From Succinatimonas hippei YIT 12066 (GTDB lineage Bacteria > Pseudomonadota > Gammaproteobacteria > Enterobacterales > Succinivibrionaceae), in NCBI RefSeq assembly GCF_000188195.1, contig NZ_GL830989.1:1-53417 (forward strand): 53,417 nt of DNA, read 5' to 3'. The stretch's first letter is position 1. Each line of letters starts with the position of its first letter. The notes beneath the pieces were generated by a model that was given only the letters and a program-made list of their open reading frames with translations, was not told the DNA's origin and did not search any database. Positions 31,779 through 39,424 of the stretch are shown here, piece by piece. The position numbers were made by a program, and so were the translations under genes.

Positions 31779-33647
31779 ATGGATAACATTTTAATTGTCG
31801 CACCTTTTAAGCATTTAGCCCAATTGGCACAAAGAGTTCTTGCCGAGATACATATCGACATACCTATTGTCGTAGGCAACGATCTGGGAGGATTCGACAC
31901 TTTAGCATTAAATTATCCTGACGCCAAAATTTTCATCAGCCGCGGCGGTTCGGCCAAAGCTTTACGGCAAAAATTTCCCGATCGCGTCGTAATTGATATC
32001 TACGCCTCCTTTTATGACGTTGCAATCGGCATTGAAGCGCTGATACGCAGAGGATGCCGCAATATCGGCGTTGTAACGCATGACAACATTATCGGTATGA
32101 CGTCTGCCGACATTTCTTTCGGTATCGAAAAGGTTACGGTCATACCGTGTTCCAATGCCGACGAAATCGTGCTTGCCGTAGATCACTGCATCAAAAACGG
32201 TGCCGACGGAATAGTAGGCTGCGTTGCCGCGGTAAATGCCGCGCATAAACATCATATCCAGTGTGAATACATCGACTCGGATTTTTTCTCAATGCGCCGG
32301 GCAATCTTTGATGCCATCGCCGTTGAAAAAACTTTACATAATCAAGAGCTGATGATTCAGCAGCTAAACAGTCTTATTGACAATATCGAAGAAGGCATCG
32401 TCATCTTTGACAATAAACAGCTTCCGATATTTTTCAATGACGAAGCCGTCAAGATTTTTGAAAATATCCCCAAAGAACAATGGTGTACCAAGATTGCCAA
32501 GTATCTCGATAAAATTCATCCGCACCCGCACGTCATTACAATCAGTAACCGGCAAATCATCATTCACACTTTTGAGTTAAGACAAAATGCTGACGAAAGC
32601 CACTATCTTGCTATTATGCAGGAAGGGGCACTTATTGAACAATCGGAAAAAGCTATAAGACTTGCCTCTTATGCTCAAGGACTTTATGCCAAAATTCACT
32701 TTTCCGATTTACTCTTTGTTGATCCGATAATGATTGACGTCGTAGAGCTTGCCAAAAAATTTGCCAAATCCGATTCCACAGTTCTAATCACCGGAGCCAC
32801 GGGAGTCGGTAAAGAAGGTTTTGCCCAAAGCATTCATAACGCAAGCTATCGATGCAACAAGCCCTTTGTGTCGGTAAACTGCGCCTCTCTTCCCCAGGGG
32901 CTTATAGGCAGTGAGCTTTTCGGCTACGTTGACGGAGCGTTCACCGGGGCAAGGCAAACCGGCAAAAAAGGACTATTTGAAATGGCGCAGGGAGGAACTA
33001 TTTTCCTTGACGAAATAACCGAAATCCCGCTTGAATTTCAAGGTCAGTTTTTACGCGTACTGCAAGAACGTGAAGTTATGCGCATCGGCGATGATAAAGT
33101 TATTCCTCTTGATATTCGGGTTATCTGTGCTACCAATAAAAAGATTCTGCCTTTATGCGCTACAGGCAAATTCCGTTACGACCTATATTATCGCATCAAT
33201 GTGTTGAAACTCCGTATTCCACCGCTTAAAGAGCGTATCGGAGATATCGTGCCTTTATTTATAAGATTCGTAGCTGCTGAATTAAACTGCTATGAAGAAG
33301 AAGTGGTTATCGACAAAGAAGGACGACAATTGCTTACGGATTATCCGTGGCCCGGAAACGTACGTGAGCTTAAAAATATCGCCGAAGCATGCTCTTTTAA
33401 CGGGCCGCACATACGCACTTCCTACCTAAGAGACTGTTTTGACAATAACGAAAGCGAAAATGAAAGCAATGAAGATTACGAAACGCTGCGGATCCCTAAA
33501 GATGCAAGTCTTGATACCGTATCATCTATTTACATCAAAAAACTGCTGAGTATTCACAACATAAAAGAGGTCTGTCAAATATCAGGACTATCCCGATCTT
33601 CGCTCTGGCGTAAACAAAATAAACTGTTTACCGACAAAAATAGCTAA
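31779..33647 (+). CDS. Sigma-54-dependent activator with PrpR-type N-terminal sensor
   Basis: It is 622 residues. Residues 1-180 resemble the PrpR N-terminal ligand domain, 190-285 are PAS-like (NIEEGIVIFDNKQLPIFFNDEA), and about 310-540 are an AAA+ domain with Walker A GATGVGKE (339-346), an exact GAFTGA loop (386-391) for sigma-54 contact and Walker B TIFLDE. The C-terminal VCQISGLSRSSLWRK is a Fis-type helix-turn-helix. It sits between rpoN and a TRAP/uronate operon, with matching palindromes and a -24/-12 promoter in between, so it very probably activates that operon in response to the transported acid. Confidence 0.92.
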   Translation: MDNILIVAPFKHLAQLAQRVLAEIHIDIPIVVGNDLGGFDTLALNYPDAKIFISRGGSAKALRQKFPDRVVIDIYASFYDVAIGIEALIRRGCRNIGVVTHDNIIGMTSADISFGIEKVTVIPCSNADEIVLAVDHCIKNGADGIVGCVAAVNAAHKHHIQCEYIDSDFFSMRRAIFDAIAVEKTLHNQELMIQQLNSLIDNIEEGIVIFDNKQLPIFFNDEAVKIFENIPKEQWCTKIAKYLDKIHPHPHVITISNRQIIIHTFELRQNADESHYLAIMQEGALIEQSEKAIRLASYAQGLYAKIHFSDLLFVDPIMIDVVELAKKFAKSDSTVLITGATGVGKEGFAQSIHNASYRCNKPFVSVNCASLPQGLIGSELFGYVDGAFTGARQTGKKGLFEMAQGGTIFLDEITEIPLEFQGQFLRVLQEREVMRIGDDKVIPLDIRVICATNKKILPLCATGKFRYDLYYRINVLKLRIPPLKERIGDIVPLFIRFVAAELNCYEEEVVIDKEGRQLLTDYPWPGNVRELKNIAEACSFNGPHIRTSYLRDCFDNNESENESNEDYETLRIPKDASLDTVSSIYIKKLLSIHNIKEVCQISGLSRSSLWRKQNKLFTDKNS

Positions 33648-33665
33648 ATGTGAAGTTTAACCACT

Positions 33666-33702
33666 TTTTCTGTTTCAGGATGAAACATTATGAAACAGAA
33701 AA
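33666..33702. promoter_or_regulatory. Upstream activator site 1 for the TRAP operon
   Basis: TGTTTCAGGATGAAACA (33671-33687) is a 7-3-7 palindrome, followed by another TGAAACA half-site at 33691-33697. The flanks make a longer 12-bp inverted repeat, TTTTCTGTTTCA and TGAAACAGAAAA. It is about 85-100 bases before the -24 element, right for an enhancer-binding protein. Confidence 0.75.
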
Positions 33703-33713
33703 TATAATTGATT

Positions 33714-33730
33714 TGTTTCAAATTAAAACA
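33714..33730. promoter_or_regulatory. Upstream activator site 2 for the TRAP operon
   Basis: TGTTTCAAATTAAAACA matches site 1 (TGTTTCA-N3-TGAAACA) with one half-site mismatch and is centred 43 bases from site 1, about four helical turns. Confidence 0.65.
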
Positions 33731-33771
33731 AACGTTTTCAACAGTCCCTTTCTATCAACGTTTTTAAAAGT

Positions 33772-33788
33772 TGGCACGATTCTTGCTT
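33772..33788 (+). promoter_or_regulatory. Sigma-54 (-24/-12) promoter of the TRAP operon
   Basis: TGGCACGATTCTTGC matches the consensus TGGCAC-N5-TTGC exactly, with the GG at 33773-33774 and the GC at 33785-33786, 12 bases apart. Transcription would start near 33798, about 54 bases before the dctP ATG. An AAAGAGAGGGA ribosome site follows. Confidence 0.9.
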
Positions 33789-33851
33789 ATTACTTAGTAT
33801 CAGCTCCACTGATATTTATACAAGTAATTTAATAAAAGAGAGGGACTACCC

Positions 33852-34901
33852 ATGCTGAAATTTAAGTTTGCTCTGACTGCTACAGCCGCAGCTTTAATCG
33901 CATTATCAGGATGCGGCGGTGATGACTCCGCAAAAAGCAATTCCGAATCAACTGCTACTGCGGCCGCCGCACCTGAGCCCATCATCTTACGCGTAGGATA
34001 TGAAAACCATCCCGGAGAACCTTTTGATCAGGGATGCCAAAAATGGAAAGAGTTGTTAGAGCAGCGTTCTAACGGCACAATGAAGATTGAACTTTATCCT
34101 TCAAGCCAGTTAGGTTCTAAAGATGACATCATGGATCAGATGGTAGCCGGAGAGCCGGTCTGCACCTTGACCGACGGCGCTTTCTACTATGACCGCGGAG
34201 TCCGTGACATGGGTATCGTATTCGGACCGTTCCTTTTTGATTCTTGGGATCAGGCTTTTAAATTAAATGCCAGCCCCTGGTATCAGGAACAGTCGAAACT
34301 GCTTGAAGAAAAAGCCCATATCCATATCGTTTCAACCGATTGGCGTTACGGCGCCCGCCACACTTTAACCACCAAGCCCGTTAACAAACTTGCCGACTTC
34401 CACGGCTTAAAGGTTCGCGTTCCTACCAACAATATTCAGGTTAAAGGCTTTGAAGTATTAGGGGCAACCCCGACTCCGATGGCTTTGGGCGAAGTTTATA
34501 CCTCAATCCAACAGGGAACCATCGACGGTGTGGAGAACCCGCTTGCCGTACTTTATAACGGTAAATTCCACGAAGTTGCCAAATACCTGCTGCTTGACGG
34601 ACATGTCTATAACGTAACCAACCTCGTTGTCGGCGTTGATTTCTGGAACAGCTTAACTGCCGATCAGCAAAAACTCTTAAAAGAAACCTGCGATGAAGCC
34701 GGTAAATACCAAAACGGCGTTCAGGAAAAAGCCGAACAGGAAATACTTAAGAAATTTGCCGATGAAGGCGTAACCATTACCGAGCCGTCAGAAGAATTCA
34801 AGAAAGAGCTTAAAGATGCTGCTATGAAGTTCTACTCTTTACCTGACTTCAAAGATTGGACTCCGGGCCTTTACGATACTGTCAAAAAAGAAATGCAGTA
34901 A
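33852..34901 (+). CDS. TRAP transporter substrate-binding lipoprotein (DctP family)
   Basis: Binds an organic acid for sodium-driven uptake. It has a lipoprotein signal with lipobox LSGC (Cys21), a Ser/Ala-rich linker to about residue 43, then the DctP fold: GYENHPGEPFDQGCQKWKE, KIELYPSSQLGS, GLKVRVPTNNIQVKG (the Arg that ligates the carboxylate) and IQQGTIDGVENPL. It is 349 residues. First gene under the sigma-54 promoter. The downstream dehydrogenases suggest a hexonate or hexuronate as ligand. Confidence 0.93.
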   Translation: MLKFKFALTATAAALIALSGCGGDDSAKSNSESTATAAAAPEPIILRVGYENHPGEPFDQGCQKWKELLEQRSNGTMKIELYPSSQLGSKDDIMDQMVAGEPVCTLTDGAFYYDRGVRDMGIVFGPFLFDSWDQAFKLNASPWYQEQSKLLEEKAHIHIVSTDWRYGARHTLTTKPVNKLADFHGLKVRVPTNNIQVKGFEVLGATPTPMALGEVYTSIQQGTIDGVENPLAVLYNGKFHEVAKYLLLDGHVYNVTNLVVGVDFWNSLTADQQKLLKETCDEAGKYQNGVQEKAEQEILKKFADEGVTITEPSEEFKKELKDAAMKFYSLPDFKDWTPGLYDTVKKEMQ

Positions 34902-34912
34902 TGCCTTAAATC

Positions 34913-34939
34913 ACCGTCTGCCGTTTTTGCAGACGGTTT
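34913..34939 (+). promoter_or_regulatory. Intercistronic hairpin between dctP and dctQ
   Basis: ACCGTCTGC-cgttttt-GCAGACGGT, a perfect 9-bp stem followed by only TTTAAAAA. Such hairpins often let the abundant binding protein be made in excess over the membrane parts. Confidence 0.7.
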
Positions 34940-34969
34940 AAAAACCTTTTTAATTTAGAGAAATTGACT

Positions 34970-35470
34970 ATGGATAATAAAAAAATTCTAGCCAATCTGG
35001 ACATGGTTTGCGCCGGAATTGCGCTTGTCGTGCTGATCGTAGTCACGTTCGGCGGCGTAATTTTCCGCTACCTGCTTGACAGCCCGATCATTTGGGCAGA
35101 AGAAGTTCAGTTATGGTGTTTCTTGTGGGTAACCTTCTTAGGCTCCGGTGCCGCATTCCGTTACGGCAGCCATGTAGCCATCGAAATCGTTTATGAACTG
35201 CTGCCTAAAGCTGCCAAAAAGATCCTTGACGTAATCATTTACGTCATCGTCATGGGTATTTTGATATACCTCTTAATCTTAGGCGGCGATCTGCTGGCCC
35301 TTATGGTCAAGATCGGCAAGACCACCAGTATCTTGCAGATCCCGATGTGGTTTATTAACGGCATCATTCCGGTAGGCTGCATTCTCATGATGGTTAGCTA
35401 TACCTATAGTTTTTATCAGGGTTTCTTTGTAAAGAAAGACGAAGCCCCCGCAGTAAGTAAGGAGGCCTAA
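34970..35470 (+). CDS. TRAP transporter small permease (DctQ family)
   Basis: Small membrane subunit of the TRAP transporter, 166 residues with four hydrophobic segments and the family stretch SPIIWAEEVQLWCFLWVTFLGSG in its middle. I use ATG 34970; a TTG two codons earlier is less likely. Two bases separate it from dctM. Confidence 0.92.
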   Translation: MDNKKILANLDMVCAGIALVVLIVVTFGGVIFRYLLDSPIIWAEEVQLWCFLWVTFLGSGAAFRYGSHVAIEIVYELLPKAAKKILDVIIYVIVMGILIYLLILGGDLLALMVKIGKTTSILQIPMWFINGIIPVGCILMMVSYTYSFYQGFFVKKDEAPAVSKEA

Positions 35471-35472
35471 TC

Positions 35473-36759
35473 ATGGATTTTGCAGTAGGTTTCAGTTCCA
35501 TTCTCATGCTGGTACTGCTCTTTATGAAAGTACCGGTATTCATCGCAATTTTAGGTGCCGCAGTATCTTACTTTGCGATGCATCCTGAATTAAGCCAGGC
35601 GATTTTGGTACAGCGCGTACTTGCAGGCTCACAATCAATTCCTTTGCTTGCCATTCCGTTCTTCGTCTGCGCCGGCGTATTCATGAATTACACAGGCGTA
35701 ACCAAACGTATCGTCGCATTCTGTGAATCAATTGTCGGCAACATCATAGGCGGAGTCGGTCACGTTACCGTCTTGGTTGCAACTCTCATGGGCGGATTGT
35801 CAGGCTCAAACCTTGCCGATGCCGCAATGGAAGCAAAAATGCTGGTTCCTGAAATGCGCAAGCGCGGTTTCTCCAATGCTTTCGCTTCCGTTTTAGTCGC
35901 AACCTCAGCAATTATCACCCCGCTAATTCCGCCCGGAATCGCGATGATTATTTACGGCTCAATTGCCAACGTATCTATCGGTAAATTGTTTATCGCAGGC
36001 ATCGGCCCGGGTCTTATCCTCTGCGTTGCTCTGATGATCTTGGTAGGATTCGTTTCCTACAAGCGCGGCTATCGTAATCCCGTTCGCGTTGACACCTCAC
36101 CAAAGCGCATTTGGACTACCTTTAAAGGTGCTTTCCTGCCTTTATGCCTGCCTATCATCATTATCGGCGGTATCCGTATCGGCGCATTCACCCCGACAGA
36201 AGCCGGTGCCGTTGCCATCATTTACTCTTTGATGCTGGGTATTGTCTACCGTGAAATGCGCTTTAAAGACATTATCGTCGGCATTAAGGAAACCATTTTA
36301 ACCTCCGCAAGCATTATGCTGATTATCGGTGCCGCATCCGCTTTTGCCTGGGTATTGACCCGTGAAAAAGTTCCTCAGTACTGCACTCAGCTCTTTATCG
36401 ACCACTTGAACAACGCCGTTATCTTCCTGCTTATCGTGAACGTATTCCTCCTTATCGTCGGTATGTTCATTGAAGGCAACGCCGCTATGATCATCTTGGT
36501 TCCGCTGCTTGCTCCTTTAGCTCACCATTTCGGCATCAACGAAATCCAGTTTGCAATGGTTGTAATCTTCAACTTCGCAATCGGAGCCTTGTCGCCGCCG
36601 ATGGGAACGCTGATGTTCGTAACTTGCTCCATCACCAAGTGCCCGATGGGTACCTTCATTAAAGAAGCAGTTCCGTTCTACATCCTGCTCGTCATTTGCT
36701 TGCTGCTTTTAACTTTCGTACCTGTATTCAGTACCGGTCTTGTTGACTTGATTTACTAA
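35473..36759 (+). CDS. TRAP transporter large permease (DctM family)
   Basis: The sodium-coupled transport subunit, 428 residues with about 12 hydrophobic segments. ITPLIPPGIAMIIYG near residue 155 and IGALSPPMGTLMFVTCSI near 371 are the two pseudo-symmetric hairpin-loop motifs of the ion-transporter superfamily. GGAGG at 35461-35465 is its ribosome site. Confidence 0.95.
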   Translation: MDFAVGFSSILMLVLLFMKVPVFIAILGAAVSYFAMHPELSQAILVQRVLAGSQSIPLLAIPFFVCAGVFMNYTGVTKRIVAFCESIVGNIIGGVGHVTVLVATLMGGLSGSNLADAAMEAKMLVPEMRKRGFSNAFASVLVATSAIITPLIPPGIAMIIYGSIANVSIGKLFIAGIGPGLILCVALMILVGFVSYKRGYRNPVRVDTSPKRIWTTFKGAFLPLCLPIIIIGGIRIGAFTPTEAGAVAIIYSLMLGIVYREMRFKDIIVGIKETILTSASIMLIIGAASAFAWVLTREKVPQYCTQLFIDHLNNAVIFLLIVNVFLLIVGMFIEGNAAMIILVPLLAPLAHHFGINEIQFAMVVIFNFAIGALSPPMGTLMFVTCSITKCPMGTFIKEAVPFYILLVICLLLLTFVPVFSTGLVDLIY

Positions 36760-36776
36760 CTAGAGGTTTTGCTTAA

Positions 36777-37802
36777 ATGAAGACAATCATTATTCCTGAG
36801 CCGGGTAAAGTTGAAATTATTGACACCCCCAAACCTACTCCTAAAAAAGGTGAAGCACTGCTGCGCGTATTGCGCGGCGGAATCTGCGGATCCGATTTGG
36901 GAACCTATAAAGGAACTTTTGCCTACGCATCATATCCCCGTATTCCGGGACATGAGTTCTCTGCCGAAATCGTAGAGATAAACGGTGATGCTCCTAACCT
37001 TAAAGAAGGCATGGTCGTAACCTGCAATCCGTACTTTAACTGCACCAAGTGCTATTCCTGCCGCCGCGGTTTGGTTAACTGCTGCGAGCACAATGAAACT
37101 TTAGGTGCCCAGCGTGACGGCGCTTTCAGCGAATACGTTGCAATGCCGATTGAACGCATTTATGACGGCAAAGGCCTTGCCCCTGACGTTTTAGCCGCAA
37201 TTGAGCCTTTCTGCATCAGCTATCACGGAACCGTTACCCGCGGTAAAGTCAAAGCCGGAGATAAAGTACTGGTTATAGGCGCCGGCACAATCGGTGCATT
37301 AGCCGCAGTAGCCGCTAAATCACAGGGTGCCGAAGTCTATATTTCCGACGTTGCCGAAAAGAAAATGCAGTATGCAGTTGAAAACTTTGGTCTTGACGGC
37401 GGCATTTTAAATGACGGTGAAGGCTTTATCGACAAGTGCTTTAAAGCAACTGACGGTAACGGCTTTGACGTTGCCATCGAAGCTGTCGGACTTCCTTCAA
37501 CTTTCCAAAGCGCTGTTGACGCAGCCGCATTCGGCGGCCGTGTCGTACTAATCGGAGTCGGTAAAAAGAATCTTGATTTCAACTTCACCTTATTGCAAAA
37601 GAAAGAGCTTAACGTATTCGGCTCCCGCAATGCCTTGAAAGTTGATTTCTTAAACCTCATCGATTTGGTTGCAAGCGGTAAGGTTGACTTACGCAAAGCA
37701 ATTACCAATACCTATGCCTTCAACGATGCTCCTAAAGCCTTTGCAGACTTTGCAGCTCACGGAGCAGATATGTTGAAAGTAGAAATCGATTTTACCAAGT
37801 AA
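36777..37802 (+). CDS. Zinc-dependent dehydrogenase, probable L-galactonate (L-gulonate) 5-dehydrogenase
   Basis: A medium-chain dehydrogenase of 341 residues. Catalytic zinc residues are Cys37 in GGICGSD and the His-Glu of GHEFSAE; structural zinc cysteines are in NCTKCYSCRRGLVNC; the NAD site is GAGTIGALA near 169. It resembles E. coli LgoD (YjjN), sharing the C-terminal KKELNVFGSRNA and DFLNLIDLVASGK pattern. LgoD oxidises L-galactonate to D-tagaturonate, which is the substrate of UxaB encoded next, so the two form a plausible redox-neutral pair. Other polyols or acids remain possible. Confidence 0.82.
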   Translation: MKTIIIPEPGKVEIIDTPKPTPKKGEALLRVLRGGICGSDLGTYKGTFAYASYPRIPGHEFSAEIVEINGDAPNLKEGMVVTCNPYFNCTKCYSCRRGLVNCCEHNETLGAQRDGAFSEYVAMPIERIYDGKGLAPDVLAAIEPFCISYHGTVTRGKVKAGDKVLVIGAGTIGALAAVAAKSQGAEVYISDVAEKKMQYAVENFGLDGGILNDGEGFIDKCFKATDGNGFDVAIEAVGLPSTFQSAVDAAAFGGRVVLIGVGKKNLDFNFTLLQKKELNVFGSRNALKVDFLNLIDLVASGKVDLRKAITNTYAFNDAPKAFADFAAHGADMLKVEIDFTK

Positions 37803-37812
37803 CAACTGCTTT

Positions 37813-37842
37813 AACGGGGGTCTTAGGCTCCCGTTATTTTTT
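37813..37842 (+). terminator. Internal terminator-like hairpin before uxaB
   Basis: AACGGGGG-tcttagg-CTCCCGTT (one G-T pair) is followed by ATTTTTT, 10 bases after the dehydrogenase stop. It looks like a genuine intrinsic terminator, so uxaB may be reached by partial read-through or need another promoter. Confidence 0.7.
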
Positions 37843-37859
37843 AGGCATAAGGAATTTTT

Positions 37860-39338
37860 ATGGAAACTTTAAATCTTCAAGTAAAACCGCAATATAAAAG
37901 CAATTTACCGATTAAGGTAATGCAATTTGGCGAAGGCAACTTCCTGCGCGGTTTTATTGATTGGATGGTTGAAAAGCTGAATGAGCAAAACTTATTCAAC
38001 GGCCGCATTTTAGCTTTACAGCCGACTCCGCGCGGACGAGTCGTACCGAAATTACTTACCCAAGATTGCCTTTACACCACTGTTTTACACGGAGTTGTTA
38101 ACGGTAAAGACACAGAACAAATCGAAATCGTAAATTCCATTGCTAAAGCCAAAAATCCCTACACCCAATGGGAAGAAATATTAGAAGACGCCTGCTCTGC
38201 AGATTTACAGTTTATTTTTTCAAACACAACGGAAGCCGGCATCACTTATATCAAAGAAGATTTTTTATCAAAAGAAGCCCCTTTATCCTTTCCTGCCAAA
38301 TTAACCGCAGTTTTATATAAGCGTTTTATGCACTATAAAGGGCAAAAAGGTTCAGGCCTTGTCATCATGCCGTGTGAGCTTATTGACGACAACGGCACCA
38401 AGCTTAAAAATATCGTTTTACAGCACGCTAATGACGCTGATTTAGGTGCTGATTTTGTCAGCTATTTAAATAACGAATGCATTTTCCTGAATACTCTTGT
38501 CGACCGCGTGGTTTCAGGATATCCGACAAACGCCGAAAAGTACTTTGAAAAAATAGGTTATAAAGATGAACTTATGACTTGCGGCGAAATCTTCCACTTC
38601 ATGGCTATTGAAGGTGATGACAAAGTAAAAGAATTACTGCCGTTTGCTCAGGCAGGTCTTAACGTTGTCGTAGATAAAGACATCACCAAATACCGTTTAA
38701 GAAAAGTACGTATTTTAAACGGCGGACACACCTCAAACGTACCGGCAGCTTTCCTTTCGGGTCTTGAAACCGTTGATGAAATGATGTTTGACGAAGTCAC
38801 CGGCAAATTTGCTAATGAAGTTATCTATAATGACATCATTCCTGCAGTAAATCTTGATAAAGCAATGCTTACATCCTTTGCCGATGATGTGGTCAATCGC
38901 TTCAAAGACAAATCCATGCATCATAAGCTTGCTTCAATTTTGATGAACTGCACGTCAAAGATTAAAGCTCGCGTTCTTTCCACCGTAAAAGATGCAAGAG
39001 CAAAAGACATGCTGCCTAATCGTCTTTGCTTCTCACTTGCCGCATATCTGATGTTATACAAAGACACCGCAGGTGTTCCCGTACAGGTAAAACGTGCAAA
39101 CGGCAAGACCGGAGAGTTTGTTGATGACGAGCATGCAGTTTCTGTCCTGGTAAAAGCCTGGTCTTTATACCAAGGAACTCAAGACAGCGCGGTAGCTGTT
39201 GCCGACGCGGTATTCTCCGACACTTCTTTGTGGGGTGAAAACATAGCCTCCGATACCCCATTAATGAATGAAGTCGGTAAATTGCTGCATCAGGCAATAA
39301 GTACCGGGGTAACAGCTACCATGCGCACTCTTATTTAA
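37860..39338 (+). CDS. uxaB: Tagaturonate reductase (altronate oxidoreductase)
   Basis: Interconverts D-tagaturonate and D-altronate with NADH in the hexuronate pathway. It is a 492-residue mannitol-dehydrogenase family protein with QFGEGNFLRGFIDWM near residue 22 (nucleotide-binding), the catalytic-lysine region KYRLRKVRILNGGHTS near 281 (Lys-x4-Asn-x2-His) and DRVVSGYP earlier. This motif set fits UxaB rather than UxuB. D-altronate would next go to UxaA, which is not in this window. Confidence 0.93.
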   Translation: METLNLQVKPQYKSNLPIKVMQFGEGNFLRGFIDWMVEKLNEQNLFNGRILALQPTPRGRVVPKLLTQDCLYTTVLHGVVNGKDTEQIEIVNSIAKAKNPYTQWEEILEDACSADLQFIFSNTTEAGITYIKEDFLSKEAPLSFPAKLTAVLYKRFMHYKGQKGSGLVIMPCELIDDNGTKLKNIVLQHANDADLGADFVSYLNNECIFLNTLVDRVVSGYPTNAEKYFEKIGYKDELMTCGEIFHFMAIEGDDKVKELLPFAQAGLNVVVDKDITKYRLRKVRILNGGHTSNVPAAFLSGLETVDEMMFDEVTGKFANEVIYNDIIPAVNLDKAMLTSFADDVVNRFKDKSMHHKLASILMNCTSKIKARVLSTVKDARAKDMLPNRLCFSLAAYLMLYKDTAGVPVQVKRANGKTGEFVDDEHAVSVLVKAWSLYQGTQDSAVAVADAVFSDTSLWGENIASDTPLMNEVGKLLHQAISTGVTATMRTLI

Positions 39339-39360
39339 TACCTAAGCAAAGGCACTTATT

Positions 39361-39385
39361 AAAGGCATCGCAAGATGCCTTTTTT
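39361..39385 (+). terminator. Intrinsic terminator of uxaB
   Basis: AAAGGCATC-GCAA-GATGCCTTT, a perfect 9-bp stem with a GNRA loop and T-run, 23 bases after the stop codon. Confidence 0.92.
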
Positions 39386-39424
39386 ATACAGCAAAATCCT
39401 CTTATAAACTGGTTTGTCTTTCAA

